A stretch of DNA of 64,000 bases from JAGHKQ01 sp041920565 (lineage in GTDB: Bacteria > Bacillota > Bacilli > Bacillales > Bacillaceae_G): contig JBHGXS010000047.1 in the NCBI GenBank assembly GCA_041920565.1, positions 87,904 to 151,903 on the forward strand, given 5' to 3'. The translations under genes were made by a program, and so were the position numbers. Under the pieces are notes generated by a model. The model did no database searches, was not told the DNA's origin, and saw nothing but the letters and a program-made list of their open reading frames with translations. Positions 1 to 8,537 of the stretch are shown here, piece by piece (within the stretch, counting starts at the first letter, position 1; every line of letters begins with the position of its first letter).

Positions 1-43
1 TTTTTTGATCCGGATAAAAGGATAGGTGTAAGGAGGATTTGAC

Positions 44-991
44 GTGAAAATTCATCGTATGGAAATCCCTGTCCCCTTTGAGGTGAAGACAGTGAACGTA
101 TTTTTAGTAGAAGGGGAAAAGCTGACGCTGATTGATACGGGAACGAAGACGGAAGAAGCGTGGAAAGCGCTCAATAATCAGCTGAATCATATTGGATATC
201 GTCCTTCTGATATTGAAACAGTCGTCATTACACATCATCATGCAGATCATTGCGGCTTGTTAGATTATTTTTCAGAAGACATAGAAATTGTGGGTCACCC
301 GTGGAATGAAGCTTGGATCAGCCAAGATCCGAAATTCATTCAAAGGTATAATGAGTTTTTTGCTGCTGTTGTTCCACAATTCGGCATTCCGGGTATCTTT
401 GCAAAACAGGGTCCGACTTTAACGAGAACGTTCATCTATTCTTGCAAGCGCTCGTTAACGCATGCAGTGCGAGAGGGAGATACAATTGCAGTTCTACCGG
501 AATTTACAGTATTGGAGACACCTGGGCACGCTACTACTCATATAGCGTTATACCGTGAGCATGACGGCTTGTTGATTGGGGGAGATGTATTGCTTGGTCA
601 TATTTCCTCTAATCCGTTATTAGAACCTCCGTATTTCGGACAAACAGAACGAGTTAAGCCGCTTTTGCAATACAATGAAACATTGCGGAAACTGGCCAAT
701 ATGGATATTTCAAGGATATTAACGGGGCATGGAGAGGATGTTACCAACGTCAAGGAATTGGTGGAGGAGAGATTGAAAAAACAAGAGAATCGTGCTCATA
801 AGGTTTTGGAAATGCTAAAAGAAAAGCCGATGACAGTGTTTGAAATATGCATGAAGCTATTTCCAACTTTATATGATAAGCAGCTTGCCCTTACTCTTTC
901 CGAAACAGTTGGACAATTGGATTATTTGGAATATAATCAACAGGTAATCATAGATAAATCCGAAAACTTCTGGGTGTATCATGCAAAATAG
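44..991 (+). CDS. yqjP: MBL-fold metallo-hydrolase, YqjP-type
   Basis: Predicted soluble metal-dependent hydrolase of the metallo-beta-lactamase superfamily, 315 aa; the substrate is unknown. The HxHxDH signature is visible as THHHADHCG near residue 65. It is followed by a metal-ligand His in ETPGHATTH (about 160), an Asp in IGGDVLLG (about 180) and a late His in LTGHGED (about 230). The C-terminal 80 residues resemble the small winged-helix extension common in this subfamily. The GTG start at 44 is chosen because AAGGAGG lies 8-14 bases upstream. It is followed after 12 bases by a short-chain dehydrogenase, as in the yqjP-yqjQ pair of Bacillus, so the two are probably co-transcribed. The family is secure and the substrate is open. 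Confidence 0.85.
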   Translation: MKIHRMEIPVPFEVKTVNVFLVEGEKLTLIDTGTKTEEAWKALNNQLNHIGYRPSDIETVVITHHHADHCGLLDYFSEDIEIVGHPWNEAWISQDPKFIQRYNEFFAAVVPQFGIPGIFAKQGPTLTRTFIYSCKRSLTHAVREGDTIAVLPEFTVLETPGHATTHIALYREHDGLLIGGDVLLGHISSNPLLEPPYFGQTERVKPLLQYNETLRKLANMDISRILTGHGEDVTNVKELVEERLKKQENRAHKVLEMLKEKPMTVFEICMKLFPTLYDKQLALTLSETVGQLDYLEYNQQVIIDKSENFWVYHAK

Positions 992-1003
992 AGGTGAAGA
1001 TCG

Positions 1004-1798
1004 TTGAGCAGACGGCTGGACGGAAAAATAGTTGTTATTACAGGCGCTTCAAGCGGTATTGGAGAAAAGATTGCTTACAAAACAGCAGCTCTAGGCGCCT
1101 CTACCGTTCTTATGGCGCGCAGTGAAGACAAATTAAAAGAGACGGCAAAGAATATAACGGAACAATACCAAGTACCTTGTTATTATTACGCTCTTGATGT
1201 CAGCGATGAAGAAAAGGTGCAAGAAGTGTTTGCTTGTGTGCTGCAAGAAATCGGAGCGATAGACGTGCTTATCAATAATGCAGGATTCGGTGTGTTTAAA
1301 ACATTTGAAGATGCTTCCATGACAGAAGTGAAATCTATGTTTGAAGTCAACGTGTTCGGATTAGTGGCTTGTACAAAAGCGGTCCTTCCGACCATGATGA
1401 AGCGAAACAGCGGGCACATTATTAATATAGCTTCTCTTGCCGGAAAGATTGCTACGCCAAAATCAAGTGCATATGCAGCTACAAAGCATGCGGTATTAGG
1501 ATTGACAAACAGCTTGCGCATGGAACTCGCAGGTACAGACATTCGTGTTACAGCTGTAAACCCGGGGCCGATTAAAACAAACTTTTTTGACATTGCCGAC
1601 CAATCCGGGACATATGTAAAAAGCGTAGAACGATATATGTTGGACCCTGAACATGTCGCAAATAAAATTGTTGGCGCAATCGGAACAAAAAAGAGAGAAA
1701 TAAACCTGCCGGGATGGATGAGTATCGGTCCTGTCGTTTTCTCTTTATTCCCGCGTTTGTTCGAATTGGTAGCCGGAAAAGCCGTGAGCAAAAAGTAA
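1004..1798 (+). CDS. yqjQ: Short-chain dehydrogenase/reductase, YqjQ-type
   Basis: Predicted NAD(P)-dependent oxidoreductase of the classical SDR family, 264 aa. The cofactor-binding TGASSGIG motif sits near residue 14 and NNAG near 90. The catalytic Ser is in INIASLAGK (about 143) and the YxxxK dyad is YAATK (about 157). The start is a TTG at 1004 preceded by GAGGTGAAG. The C-terminus is mildly hydrophobic (VVFSLFPRLFELVAG), which might allow membrane contact. It lies directly behind the metallo-hydrolase and ends at a strong hairpin terminator, so these two genes form the unit. The substrate cannot be read from the sequence. Confidence 0.87.
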   Translation: MSRRLDGKIVVITGASSGIGEKIAYKTAALGASTVLMARSEDKLKETAKNITEQYQVPCYYYALDVSDEEKVQEVFACVLQEIGAIDVLINNAGFGVFKTFEDASMTEVKSMFEVNVFGLVACTKAVLPTMMKRNSGHIINIASLAGKIATPKSSAYAATKHAVLGLTNSLRMELAGTDIRVTAVNPGPIKTNFFDIADQSGTYVKSVERYMLDPEHVANKIVGAIGTKKREINLPGWMSIGPVVFSLFPRLFELVAGKAVSKK

Positions 1799-1838
1799 AA
1801 CAAACTCTCCTTTCTATGTCGGAAAGGAGAGTTTGTTT
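1798..1838 (+). terminator. Intrinsic terminator after yqjQ
   Basis: A 16-bp inverted repeat (AAACAAACTCTCCTTTC and its complement) around a short loop overlaps the end of yqjQ and runs into TTTGTTTATT. The A-rich 5' arm lets it also end transcripts from the right. Confidence 0.85.
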
Positions 1839-1901
1839 ATTCCAAAGTTGAATAGGGACATGCCAAACACAGGTCTTTTTCCGGATTATGGAACAAGGTT
1901 A

Positions 1902-2315
1902 TTAATTGTGCTTTTCTTTCAGCAATAATTCGTACACCATATCTATATCCCGCTCAAACATCATACTCGGAATTTCAATTGTATTTGTTGATGAAGTAAT
2001 ATGAAGAACAGGAAACATTGTTTGAACGTTTTTATGAAGGTAAGAAAATTCAACGGAAGTAAGCTGTTTTAAGCTGACTTCGCAAGATTCAAACAATGTT
2101 TTGTACACTATTGTATCACCGTCAATAATGATACGCATGCTTCCCATATATACGTAAAATAAAAGGAAGAGAATATATACGGATATAATTCCAATCCAGC
2201 TCTTAAGGCTGCTTGTCCCCTTGGACAGATAAGAAATCACTCCGTATGTGTACAAGCTCATTATAATTGTTAAAATCACATAAGTCAGGCGCGGACTTGA
2301 TTGAATAATTTTCAT
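1902..2315 (-). CDS. Two-helix membrane protein with PH-like domain
   Basis: Uncharacterised 137-aa protein. Two hydrophobic segments are predicted at about residues 10-30 and 38-58. A soluble C-terminal half follows (MRIIIDGDTIVYKTLFESC onward) whose strand pattern resembles bacterial PH-like domains of membrane proteins. No catalytic motif is visible. It is a single gene on the minus strand between the yqjQ terminator and its own upstream region at 2316-2400. The start ATG at 2315 is preceded by an AGGGATAAGC-like weak ribosome site. The function is unknown; the PH assignment is an inference from pattern only. Confidence 0.6.
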   Translation of the reverse strand: MKIIQSSPRLTYVILTIIMSLYTYGVISYLSKGTSSLKSWIGIISVYILFLLFYVYMGSMRIIIDGDTIVYKTLFESCEVSLKQLTSVEFSYLHKNVQTMFPVLHITSSTNTIEIPSMMFERDIDMVYELLLKEKHN

Positions 2316-2428
2316 AGCTTATCCCTCGCAATGTTTACGGTTTTATTATTTTATGCTGATGCATGGAAAAATAGAACCAAAAACGCGAGGGATTTTTCAT
2401 CCCGTAAAAGCCCGATTGGTTGAACTAA

Positions 2429-2462
2429 CCATCAGTGGGGGAAGAAAGCCCCCCACTGATGG
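2429..2462. terminator. Hairpin downstream of yqzH
   Basis: A 13-bp stem (CCATCAGTGGGGG with its complement) around an AAGAAAG-type loop lies 11 bases past the yqzH stop codon. It is probably the yqzH terminator, although the U-run on that strand is poor. Confidence 0.55.
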
Positions 2463-2472
2463 AAGTTTCACT

Positions 2473-2667
2473 TTATTTTGTCAAATATTCGTATACTACA
2501 TCTTCGACAATTTCATGTAAATCCGTATTATTTGCTTCTTTTTGCAATACCAGCACTTTTCTTAATAGAAGCTCATAGTCTGTTTCAGAAAGAGGAACGG
2601 TATCTTCCGTGTGATTGTATTGGTAAAAGCAATTTCGAATCATTTTGCGAACAAACTTCTCATTCAT
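2473..2667 (-). CDS. yqzH: YqzH-like small protein
   Basis: A 64-aa acidic, helical protein without membrane segments or a known catalytic motif. It resembles the YqzH family found at this place in Bacillus chromosomes (an MxxKxxxKMIxxCFxQY-like start and an acidic VEDVVYEYLTK end). Its position between yqjQ and a yolD-type gene matches the conserved neighbourhood, which supports the assignment. The ATG at 2667 follows a GAAAGGAAG ribosome site. The function of the family is not known. Confidence 0.65.
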   Translation of the reverse strand: MNEKFVRKMIRNCFYQYNHTEDTVPLSETDYELLLRKVLVLQKEANNTDLHEIVEDVVYEYLTK

Positions 2668-2741
2668 GTTACGCTTATTCTTCCTTTCTTTTAAAGAGTT
2701 ACTAAGAGTTCATGAAGGCTGTGTGCTTTTACTAGAAGTAT

Positions 2742-2928
2742 ATACAAGATTGAGGGAATATCAAGTGGACGGCAATGATGCATCCAAAGTATGTGAAAAT
2801 AATCCAAGAATGATAATGAGGATGATGCTTTGCAATCTATGCTGGAGATGGAAAAACAGCAGCTTCAAACCATGAATGGAAGCGCCATAGCATACAAAGA
2901 GAAAGTAACCATTACATACTTTGAATAG
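2742..2928 (+). pseudogene. Degraded YolD-family gene (yqjX-like)
   Basis: No intact reading frame exists here, but two frames together spell a YolD-family protein. From 2742, with one in-frame stop at 2751-2753, the frame reads IQD-stop-GNIKWTAMMHPKYVKIIQE, close to the DRGNIKWTAMMLPEHVK start of YolD proteins. A shift into another frame gives a Q- and E-rich helix ending in VTITYFE and a TAG at 2926-2928, matching the family C-terminal xITITYxxxG strand, cut short. YolD proteins usually sit next to Y-family DNA polymerases (yqjW); no such gene is present here. Seen directly: stops and frameshift. Inferred: family identity. Confidence 0.65.
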
Positions 2929-3052
2929 AATCGTCATCATCTTCTTATGGCAACAGTCGCAGCTTACGAAAACAGTAAAGATCATAGGTAAATTTCAACA
3001 GACATATACTGTCCCGGTTTTTCATATTATCAATATGATTGTTCAGGAATAG

Positions 3053-3080
3053 AGCTCCGCGTTAATGCGGAGCTTTTTAC
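3053..3080 (+). terminator. Intrinsic terminator upstream of argC
   Basis: AGCTCCGC and GCGGAGCT enclose a GTTAAT loop and are followed by TTTTAC. The hairpin insulates the arginine operon from upstream transcription and may be the old terminator of the broken yolD region. Confidence 0.75.
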
Positions 3081-3119
3081 TATATTTCTAGAAAAATAGA
3101 AAAATTTATAAATATTTAA

Positions 3120-3148
3120 TTGACCAAATAAATATACAATATTATAAT
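3120..3148 (+). promoter_or_regulatory. Sigma-A promoter of argC operon
   Basis: TTGACC at 3120-3125 and TATAAT at 3143-3148 are 17 bp apart, 38 bases before the argC start. The flanking AATAAATATAC stretch is AT-rich like ArgR/AhrC targets, but no clear ARG box pair is visible. Confidence 0.75.
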
Positions 3149-3185
3149 CAAAATAAATTTGAAAGAAACGACGGGAGAGGAAATT

Positions 3186-4223
3186 ATGAAAGCTGCGGTT
3201 ATTGGAGCGTCCGGTTACGGGGGAGTGGAGCTGCTGCGGTTGTTGACATTTCACCCGCATGTAAATGTACACTCCATTCATTCGTTTTCACAAACAGGGG
3301 AGTCCCTGCAAACATATTATCCCCATCTGAAAAACTATGTGAGCTTATCATTGCAAGAGATTGATATAGAGGCGATTGCTACAGAGAATGACATCGTATT
3401 TTTGGCGACACCGCCCGGAGTATCAAAGGAACTGAGTCCGCAGTTGCTTGAGAGCGGCTTAAAGGTAATTGATTTATCAGGTGATTTTCGCATAAAAGAG
3501 CCGGATACATATGAACAATGGTACAAACGACCGGCTGCTGAACAAACATATTTACAAGAAGCGGTATACGGTTTAGCTGAATGGAAGAAAGAAGAAGTAA
3601 AGAACGCGCAGTTGATCGCGAACCCCGGCTGCTATGCGACAGCAGCTTTGCTCGGATTGGCTCCGCTAATGAAAGAGAGGTTGATAGAAGAGAATTCTAT
3701 TGTGATTGATGCGAAATCAGGTGTTTCCGGAGCTGGAAAAACACCGACGGGCATGACGCATTTTTCAGAAGTAAACGATAACTTGAAAATCTATAAAATG
3801 AACGAACACCAGCATATTCCGGAAATTGAGCAAATGCTGCTCGAATGGAATGAAAATGCAAAGCCCATTACATTCAGCACGCACTTAATGCCGATTACAA
3901 GGGGAATCATGGCGACGATATATGCTCAAGTAAAATCGGAAGCCGCTGCCGCAAGATTACAAGAATTATATAAAGAAAGCTATGAGCAAGCAGCTTTTAT
4001 AAGAGTGCGGGAGCAAGGTTCGTACCCGAGTCCGAAAGAGGTGTATGCTTCTAATTATTGTGACATCGGGCTTGCTTACGACGAACGAACAGGCCGTGTA
4101 ACAGTTGTTTCTGTAATTGATAATTTGATGAAAGGGGCTGCCGGGCAAGCGGTCCAAAATATGAATGCGGTTCTTGATTTGCCAGAAGAAACAGGGCTGC
4201 AGTTTGTGCCAATTTATCCATAA
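3186..4223 (+). CDS. argC: N-acetyl-gamma-glutamyl-phosphate reductase
   Basis: Third step of arginine synthesis: NADPH-dependent reduction of N-acetylglutamyl 5-phosphate to the semialdehyde, in the cytosol. The 345-aa length is typical. The NADP-binding GASGYGGVELLRLL is at residues 8-21, and the catalytic Cys is in NPGCYATAALLGL (near 150). A downstream conserved HQHIPEIEQ contains the catalytic His. An in-frame TTG lies 27 bases upstream, but the GGGAGAGG site fits the ATG at 3186. It is first in argC-J-B-D, with short gaps to argJ, behind a consensus sigma-A promoter. Confidence 0.97.
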   Translation: MKAAVIGASGYGGVELLRLLTFHPHVNVHSIHSFSQTGESLQTYYPHLKNYVSLSLQEIDIEAIATENDIVFLATPPGVSKELSPQLLESGLKVIDLSGDFRIKEPDTYEQWYKRPAAEQTYLQEAVYGLAEWKKEEVKNAQLIANPGCYATAALLGLAPLMKERLIEENSIVIDAKSGVSGAGKTPTGMTHFSEVNDNLKIYKMNEHQHIPEIEQMLLEWNENAKPITFSTHLMPITRGIMATIYAQVKSEAAAARLQELYKESYEQAAFIRVREQGSYPSPKEVYASNYCDIGLAYDERTGRVTVVSVIDNLMKGAAGQAVQNMNAVLDLPEETGLQFVPIYP

Positions 4224-4237
4224 GGGAAGGGATAGCG

Positions 4238-5461
4238 ATGATTGAGATATATGAAAATGTGAAACTGGAAAATGGCTCTATTGTAACACCAAAAGGGTTT
4301 TCAGCAATAGGGATACATGCGGGGTTACGTAAGGCAAAAAAAGATCTGGGAGTCATTTTTTGTGAAGTTCCGGCAAGCTGTGCAGCCGTTTATACATCAA
4401 ATCAAGTACAGGCGGCGCCAATTACTGTCACAAAGAACAGCATTGCAGTTGAACAAAAGCTGCAAGCCGTTGTCGTGAACAGCGCAAACGCCAATGCATG
4501 CACGGGAGAGCAAGGAGAAAAAGATGCTTATGAAATGCAAGCGCTGACTGCGAAGAAGTTCGGAATTCCCGAGCATCTTGTAGCAGTAGCGTCTACAGGG
4601 GTTATTGGTGTTCCGCTGCCGATGGATAAAATTCGCGACGGTATCGGAATGCTGGAGCCTAGCAACATAAAGGAGGAAGCGGAAAGCTTTTACGAGGCGA
4701 TTTTAACGACAGATATAGTGACGAAGAAAGCGTGTTATCAAACGGTCATTGATGGAAAGGCAGTAACCATTGCAGGCGCAGCGAAGGGATCAGGGATGAT
4801 TCATCCGAACATGGCGACAATGCTTGCCTTTGTGACGACGGATGCGAATATTGAAAGTGATGTCCTGCAGCAAGTGCTTCGACAAATAACAAATTGTACC
4901 TTTAATCAAATTACGGTAGACGGTGAAACTTCTACAAACGATATGGTTATCGTGATGGCAAGTAAATTGGCAGGAAACGATGCACTTCAGCCGAACCATC
5001 CGGATTGGCAAAAGTTTGTGGATTTGCTGAAGCAAACATGTGAAGAGCTTGCAAAACAAATTGCCAAGGATGGAGAAGGAGCAACAAAGCTTGTAGAAGT
5101 GAACGTAAAAGGGGCATTGACAGAAAGCGATGCTCGTATGGCAGCGAAGCAAATCGTCGGCTCTAATCTTGTAAAAACAGCCCTGTACGGAACTGACCCA
5201 AACTGGGGAAGAATCATGAGCGCTCTTGGACAAAGCGAAGCGACAGTTGCTCCAAATAATGTAGATATTTCTATCGGGTCTATTCCTGTTTTGCAAAAAA
5301 GCCAGCCTGTCGCATTCTCGGAAGAGGAAGCTATTGTTTATTTGCAACAGCCTTTTGTAACGATTGACGTCAACTTAAATATCGGCTCTGCAAGCGGAAC
5401 GGCATGGGGCTGCGACTTGAGCTACGACTATGTCAAAATTAACGCGAGTTATCGTACGTAA
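4238..5461 (+). CDS. argJ: Bifunctional ornithine acetyltransferase/N-acetylglutamate synthase
   Basis: Transfers the acetyl group from N-acetylornithine to glutamate, closing the acetyl cycle of arginine synthesis; many homologues also use acetyl-CoA. It is 407 aa. The self-cleavage site is seen in KGSGMIHPNMATMLAF near residue 185, where the Thr of MATML becomes the N-terminal nucleophile of the beta chain. The C-terminal GTDPNWGRIMSALG and a late SGTAWGCDLSYDYV match the family. Start ATG 4238 has AAGGGAAGGGA upstream, 14 bases after argC. The bifunctional activity is inferred from related Bacillus enzymes, not proven by sequence. Confidence 0.96.
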   Translation: MIEIYENVKLENGSIVTPKGFSAIGIHAGLRKAKKDLGVIFCEVPASCAAVYTSNQVQAAPITVTKNSIAVEQKLQAVVVNSANANACTGEQGEKDAYEMQALTAKKFGIPEHLVAVASTGVIGVPLPMDKIRDGIGMLEPSNIKEEAESFYEAILTTDIVTKKACYQTVIDGKAVTIAGAAKGSGMIHPNMATMLAFVTTDANIESDVLQQVLRQITNCTFNQITVDGETSTNDMVIVMASKLAGNDALQPNHPDWQKFVDLLKQTCEELAKQIAKDGEGATKLVEVNVKGALTESDARMAAKQIVGSNLVKTALYGTDPNWGRIMSALGQSEATVAPNNVDISIGSIPVLQKSQPVAFSEEEAIVYLQQPFVTIDVNLNIGSASGTAWGCDLSYDYVKINASYRT

Positions 5462-5476
5462 GAGGGGGAGAAGAGG

Positions 5477-6247
5477 ATGAAGGAACGGATTGTAGTAAAG
5501 TGTGGAGGCAGCATTTTGCAAAAGCTGTCCTCTTCTTTTTTCAAAAGCTTGCAGCAGCTTATGGATGTATATGATATTATCATTGTCCACGGCGGCGGTC
5601 CGGAAATTGATCAAATGCTGGTTAAGCTTCAAATTGAAACAAAAAAGAAAAACGGACTTCGCATTACGACAAAGGAAGTGTTGGATGTAGCGGCGATGGT
5701 CCTTTGCGGGACTGTAAATAAAGATTTAGTCATCCGGCTGCAGCAGCAAGGGATGAAAGCAATCGGATTATGCGGCTGTGATGCCAAGCTGCTGGAAGCA
5801 GAAATGATTAATTATGAAGAGCTCGGCTATGTAGGAGCTGTAAAAAAAGTGAATTCTCATCTGTTGGAATGTTTATTGAACCAAAATATTATCCCGGTCA
5901 TTTCTCCAATCGGGGTAGATGAACAATTTCAAATTTATAATATCAATGCTGATACAGCAGCGGGAGCTATTGCGGCAGAACTGAATGCAAAGCACGTGCT
6001 GTTTGTAACGGATGTGCCGGGAATCTTATGTGAAGGCAATGTATTAGAAAATGCGGATGAGAAGCTTCTTATTGGGCTGATAGAAAACGGAACTATTACC
6101 GGGGGGATGATTCCAAAGGTGCAGGCGGCTCTTGCTTCGTTACAAGGAAGTGTAGACAGCGTGGTTATTGTGGATGGAACAGCGGCTATTGCCGGCGCAG
6201 ACGGGATAATTGGAACCACGATTAAAAAAGAGGTGAAGGTTGGATGA
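5477..6247 (+). CDS. argB: Acetylglutamate kinase
   Basis: Phosphorylates N-acetylglutamate with ATP, the committed step of arginine synthesis. It is 256 aa, the short monofunctional Bacillus form, without the N-terminal helix of arginine-inhibited hexameric enzymes. Motifs: KCGGSIL at residues 8-14 (phosphate-binding Lys), HGGGPEIDQML near 38, and a late GTITGGMIPKVQAALAS segment contacting the nucleotide. ATG 5477 is preceded by AGAGGGGGAGAAG. The stop codon overlaps the argD start by four bases (ATGA), indicating translational coupling. Confidence 0.96.
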   Translation: MKERIVVKCGGSILQKLSSSFFKSLQQLMDVYDIIIVHGGGPEIDQMLVKLQIETKKKNGLRITTKEVLDVAAMVLCGTVNKDLVIRLQQQGMKAIGLCGCDAKLLEAEMINYEELGYVGAVKKVNSHLLECLLNQNIIPVISPIGVDEQFQIYNINADTAAGAIAAELNAKHVLFVTDVPGILCEGNVLENADEKLLIGLIENGTITGGMIPKVQAALASLQGSVDSVVIVDGTAAIAGADGIIGTTIKKEVKVG

Positions 6248-7404
6248 CAAGCTCGTTATTTCCGACATACAGTCGATGGAATATGAATATCGAACATGCG
6301 AAGGGAACACGCTTGAAGGATACAACAGGAAAAGAATATGTTGATTTCACTTCAGGCATTGCCGTATGCAACCTGGGGCACCGACATGAGGTTGTACAAA
6401 CAGCTATTGAACAGCAGCTGCAAAAGGTGTGGCATGTATCCAATTTGTTTGAAAATGAATTACAGGAACAAGTTGCCGATTTACTTACAAAGCATAGCGC
6501 AGGAGATCGGGTGTTTTACTGCAACAGCGGGGCAGAAGCAAACGAAGCAGCTATTAAACTGGCGCGAAAATATACAGGAAAACATAAAATCATTACATTT
6601 AAGCAGTCCTTTCATGGCAGAACCATTGCTACCATGAGTGCAACGGGACAGGAAAAAATCCAAAAGGGGTTTGGGCCTCTTGTTCAAGAATTCGTGTATT
6701 TGCCTTTTAATGATATTGCAGCACTAGAAAACGGAATGACCGATGGCATTGCAGCCGTTATGGTGGAAGCTGTGCAGGGAGAAGGCGGCGTTACTCCGGC
6801 GGAGGCAGCATTTTTACAAAAAATAGAGGAGCTTTGCAGCCAACACGGTGCACTGTTTATTGTAGATGAAGTACAAACGGGCATCGGACGTACCGGAGCA
6901 TTATTTGCTTACGAACATGCCAAAGTTTCACCGGATATCATAACGGTGGCGAAAGCACTCGGAAATGGAATCCCGGTTGGTGCTATGATAGGGAAAGAAA
7001 AATTGTCCTCCGCTTTCAATGCCGGAGCACATGGATCTACGTTTGGCGGAAATATGATTGCAATGGCTGCTGCAAAAGCGGTATTAAACACAGTATTAAA
7101 AAATGGATTTTTGCAAGAGGCTGCAAGTAAAGGAGATTACTTATTACAGAAGCTGCAACAGGAATTAGCGCATTTGCCGCTTGTAAAGGATGTTCGCGGA
7201 AAAGGATTAATGATTGGTATTGAGTGCCAGCAGGAAGCGGCTCCGATTGTACAAAAGCTTCAGGGAGAAGGTTTGCTTATACTGACGGCGGGAACACATG
7301 TTCTTCGGTTGTTGCCGCCGTTGACAGTTTCGTTGCAAGAGATGGATTTTGCAGTAGAGGCTATTTCCAAAATTATGAAAGAAGAAAGTATGGTTTCACT
7401 ATAA
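6244..7404 (+). CDS. argD: Acetylornithine aminotransferase
   Basis: PLP-dependent class III aminotransferase converting N-acetylglutamate semialdehyde to N-acetylornithine with glutamate as donor. It is 386 aa. Visible features: NSGAEANEAAIKLAR near 98, the PLP-contacting DEVQTGIGRTG near 212, and the Schiff-base Lys in TVAKALGNGIPVGAM near 240. The start overlaps the argB stop. It ends the tight argC-J-B-D block. A 142-base gap with its own AT-rich promoter region separates it from argF. In B. subtilis carA and carB sit in this gap; here they are absent. Confidence 0.96.
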   Translation: MTSSLFPTYSRWNMNIEHAKGTRLKDTTGKEYVDFTSGIAVCNLGHRHEVVQTAIEQQLQKVWHVSNLFENELQEQVADLLTKHSAGDRVFYCNSGAEANEAAIKLARKYTGKHKIITFKQSFHGRTIATMSATGQEKIQKGFGPLVQEFVYLPFNDIAALENGMTDGIAAVMVEAVQGEGGVTPAEAAFLQKIEELCSQHGALFIVDEVQTGIGRTGALFAYEHAKVSPDIITVAKALGNGIPVGAMIGKEKLSSAFNAGAHGSTFGGNMIAMAAAKAVLNTVLKNGFLQEAASKGDYLLQKLQQELAHLPLVKDVRGKGLMIGIECQQEAAPIVQKLQGEGLLILTAGTHVLRLLPPLTVSLQEMDFAVEAISKIMKEESMVSL

Positions 7405-7479
7405 AACGAAACTTCCATGAGAGGAATCCTCTCTAGCGGCTAGATACACCAATCCATCTGTTTTTTCGAGAATGAACCT

Positions 7480-7530
7480 TTTTTATTGTTTTTATTGAAT
7501 AATTATACTAAATTATAGTTATTTATTCGG
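7480..7530 (+). promoter_or_regulatory. Probable ARG-box region and promoter of argF
   Basis: The segment holds TGAATAATTATACT and GTTATTTATTCG in close tandem, both resembling AhrC/ArgR half-site pairs (TGNATWWWWATNCA-like), immediately before the argF ribosome site GAAGGGGA. TATACT at 7504 and TATAGT at 7514 are -10 candidates without a good -35. The assignment rests on pattern and context. Confidence 0.45.
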
Positions 7531-7546
7531 AAGGGGATAGAAGAAG

Positions 7547-8503
7547 ATGAATGCAGCGCCCAAAATAAATAGAAAAGTAGAATTGCAAACTAAGGATGTT
7601 TTAACATTACAAGAATTAAGCACGGCGGAAATGTACTCACTTATTGAATTAGGGATTCATTTAAAAAAGAAGCATTTGACGGGACAAAACTTTCCTTTGT
7701 TGCAAGGAAAAATATTAGGAATGATTTTTGATAAACATTCTACAAGAACCCGTATTTCGTTTGAAGCGGGAATGCTTCAGCTGGGCGGACACGGCATGTT
7801 TTTGAGCGGAAAAGAATTGCAGCTTGGACGCGGGGAAACGATAGAAGATACAGCCAAAGTGATGTCACAATACGTAGACGCCATCATGATCCGTACGTTT
7901 GAGCATGGAAAAGTAGAGGAGTTGGCGAAACATGCGACGATCCCGATTATCAATGGATTGACAGATGATCATCATCCGTGTCAGGCCTTGGCGGATTTAA
8001 TGACCATTTATGAAATGAAAGGTACGTTCAAGGGAGTAAAGCTGGCTTATGTCGGGGATGGAAACAATGTGTGTCATTCTTTGATGCTTGCGGCTGCCAA
8101 AGTCGGTTTGAATATTTCAGTTGCTTGTCCATCTGGTCACATGCCGAAGGAAGAAATCGTAGAAGAAGCAAAGCGGTCAGCTGTTTATGGGGCTTCTGTT
8201 GAAGTCTATGAAAATCCGATAGAAGCTGTCAAACAGGCGGATTTTATTTATAGTGATGTATGGGCGAGCATGGGGCAAGAAGAGGAACAAAAAGAACGCC
8301 TGCAATTGTTTCAGTCTTATCAAGTAAATGAACAGCTTGTACAGTATGCGAAACAAAATTATCATTACCTTCATTGTTTGCCCGCTCATCGCGGGGAAGA
8401 AGTAACATCTGATATTATAGATGGTCCTCATTCCGTTGTATTCCAACAAGCCGGCAATCGTCTTCATATTCAAAAAGCGCTTCTTGCAAGCCTATTGGGG
8501 TAA
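7547..8503 (+). CDS. argF: Ornithine carbamoyltransferase
   Basis: Condenses ornithine and carbamoyl phosphate to citrulline. It is 318 aa. The carbamoyl-phosphate loop STRTR is in HSTRTRISFEAG near residue 66. HPCQALADL (near 145) and the ornithine-binding HCLPAHRGEE (near 282) identify an OTCase rather than an aspartate transcarbamylase. ATG 7547 has GAAGGGGATAGAAG upstream. It lies in the same orientation as argCJBD but is probably transcribed from its own arginine-regulated promoter. Carbamoyl phosphate must come from a synthetase outside this window. Confidence 0.96.
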   Translation: MNAAPKINRKVELQTKDVLTLQELSTAEMYSLIELGIHLKKKHLTGQNFPLLQGKILGMIFDKHSTRTRISFEAGMLQLGGHGMFLSGKELQLGRGETIEDTAKVMSQYVDAIMIRTFEHGKVEELAKHATIPIINGLTDDHHPCQALADLMTIYEMKGTFKGVKLAYVGDGNNVCHSLMLAAAKVGLNISVACPSGHMPKEEIVEEAKRSAVYGASVEVYENPIEAVKQADFIYSDVWASMGQEEEQKERLQLFQSYQVNEQLVQYAKQNYHYLHCLPAHRGEEVTSDIIDGPHSVVFQQAGNRLHIQKALLASLLG

Positions 8504-8508
8504 GAAAA

Positions 8509-8537
8509 CGCAGTCTTCGATTGAAGGCTGCGTCTTG
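8509..8537 (+). terminator. Hairpin after argF
   Basis: CGCAGTCTTC and GAAGGCTGCG pair around a short loop just after the argF stop and lead into TCTTGCTGT. The following 260 bases up to 8801 contain no gene I can support, only AT-rich sequence with a TATAAT at 8747. Confidence 0.65.

Noticed and set aside
1186..1803. Minus-strand frame of 205 codons opposite yqjQ
   Set aside because: Fully antisense to an SDR gene with intact catalytic motifs.
2645..2985. Two open frames (plus 2645-2875, minus 2761-2985) in the yolD region
   Set aside because: Neither has a ribosome site; the region is better explained by YolD-like peptides in two other frames of a broken gene.
4790..5347. Minus-strand frame of 185 codons inside argJ
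   Set aside because: Cys- and His-rich shadow of a conserved gene.
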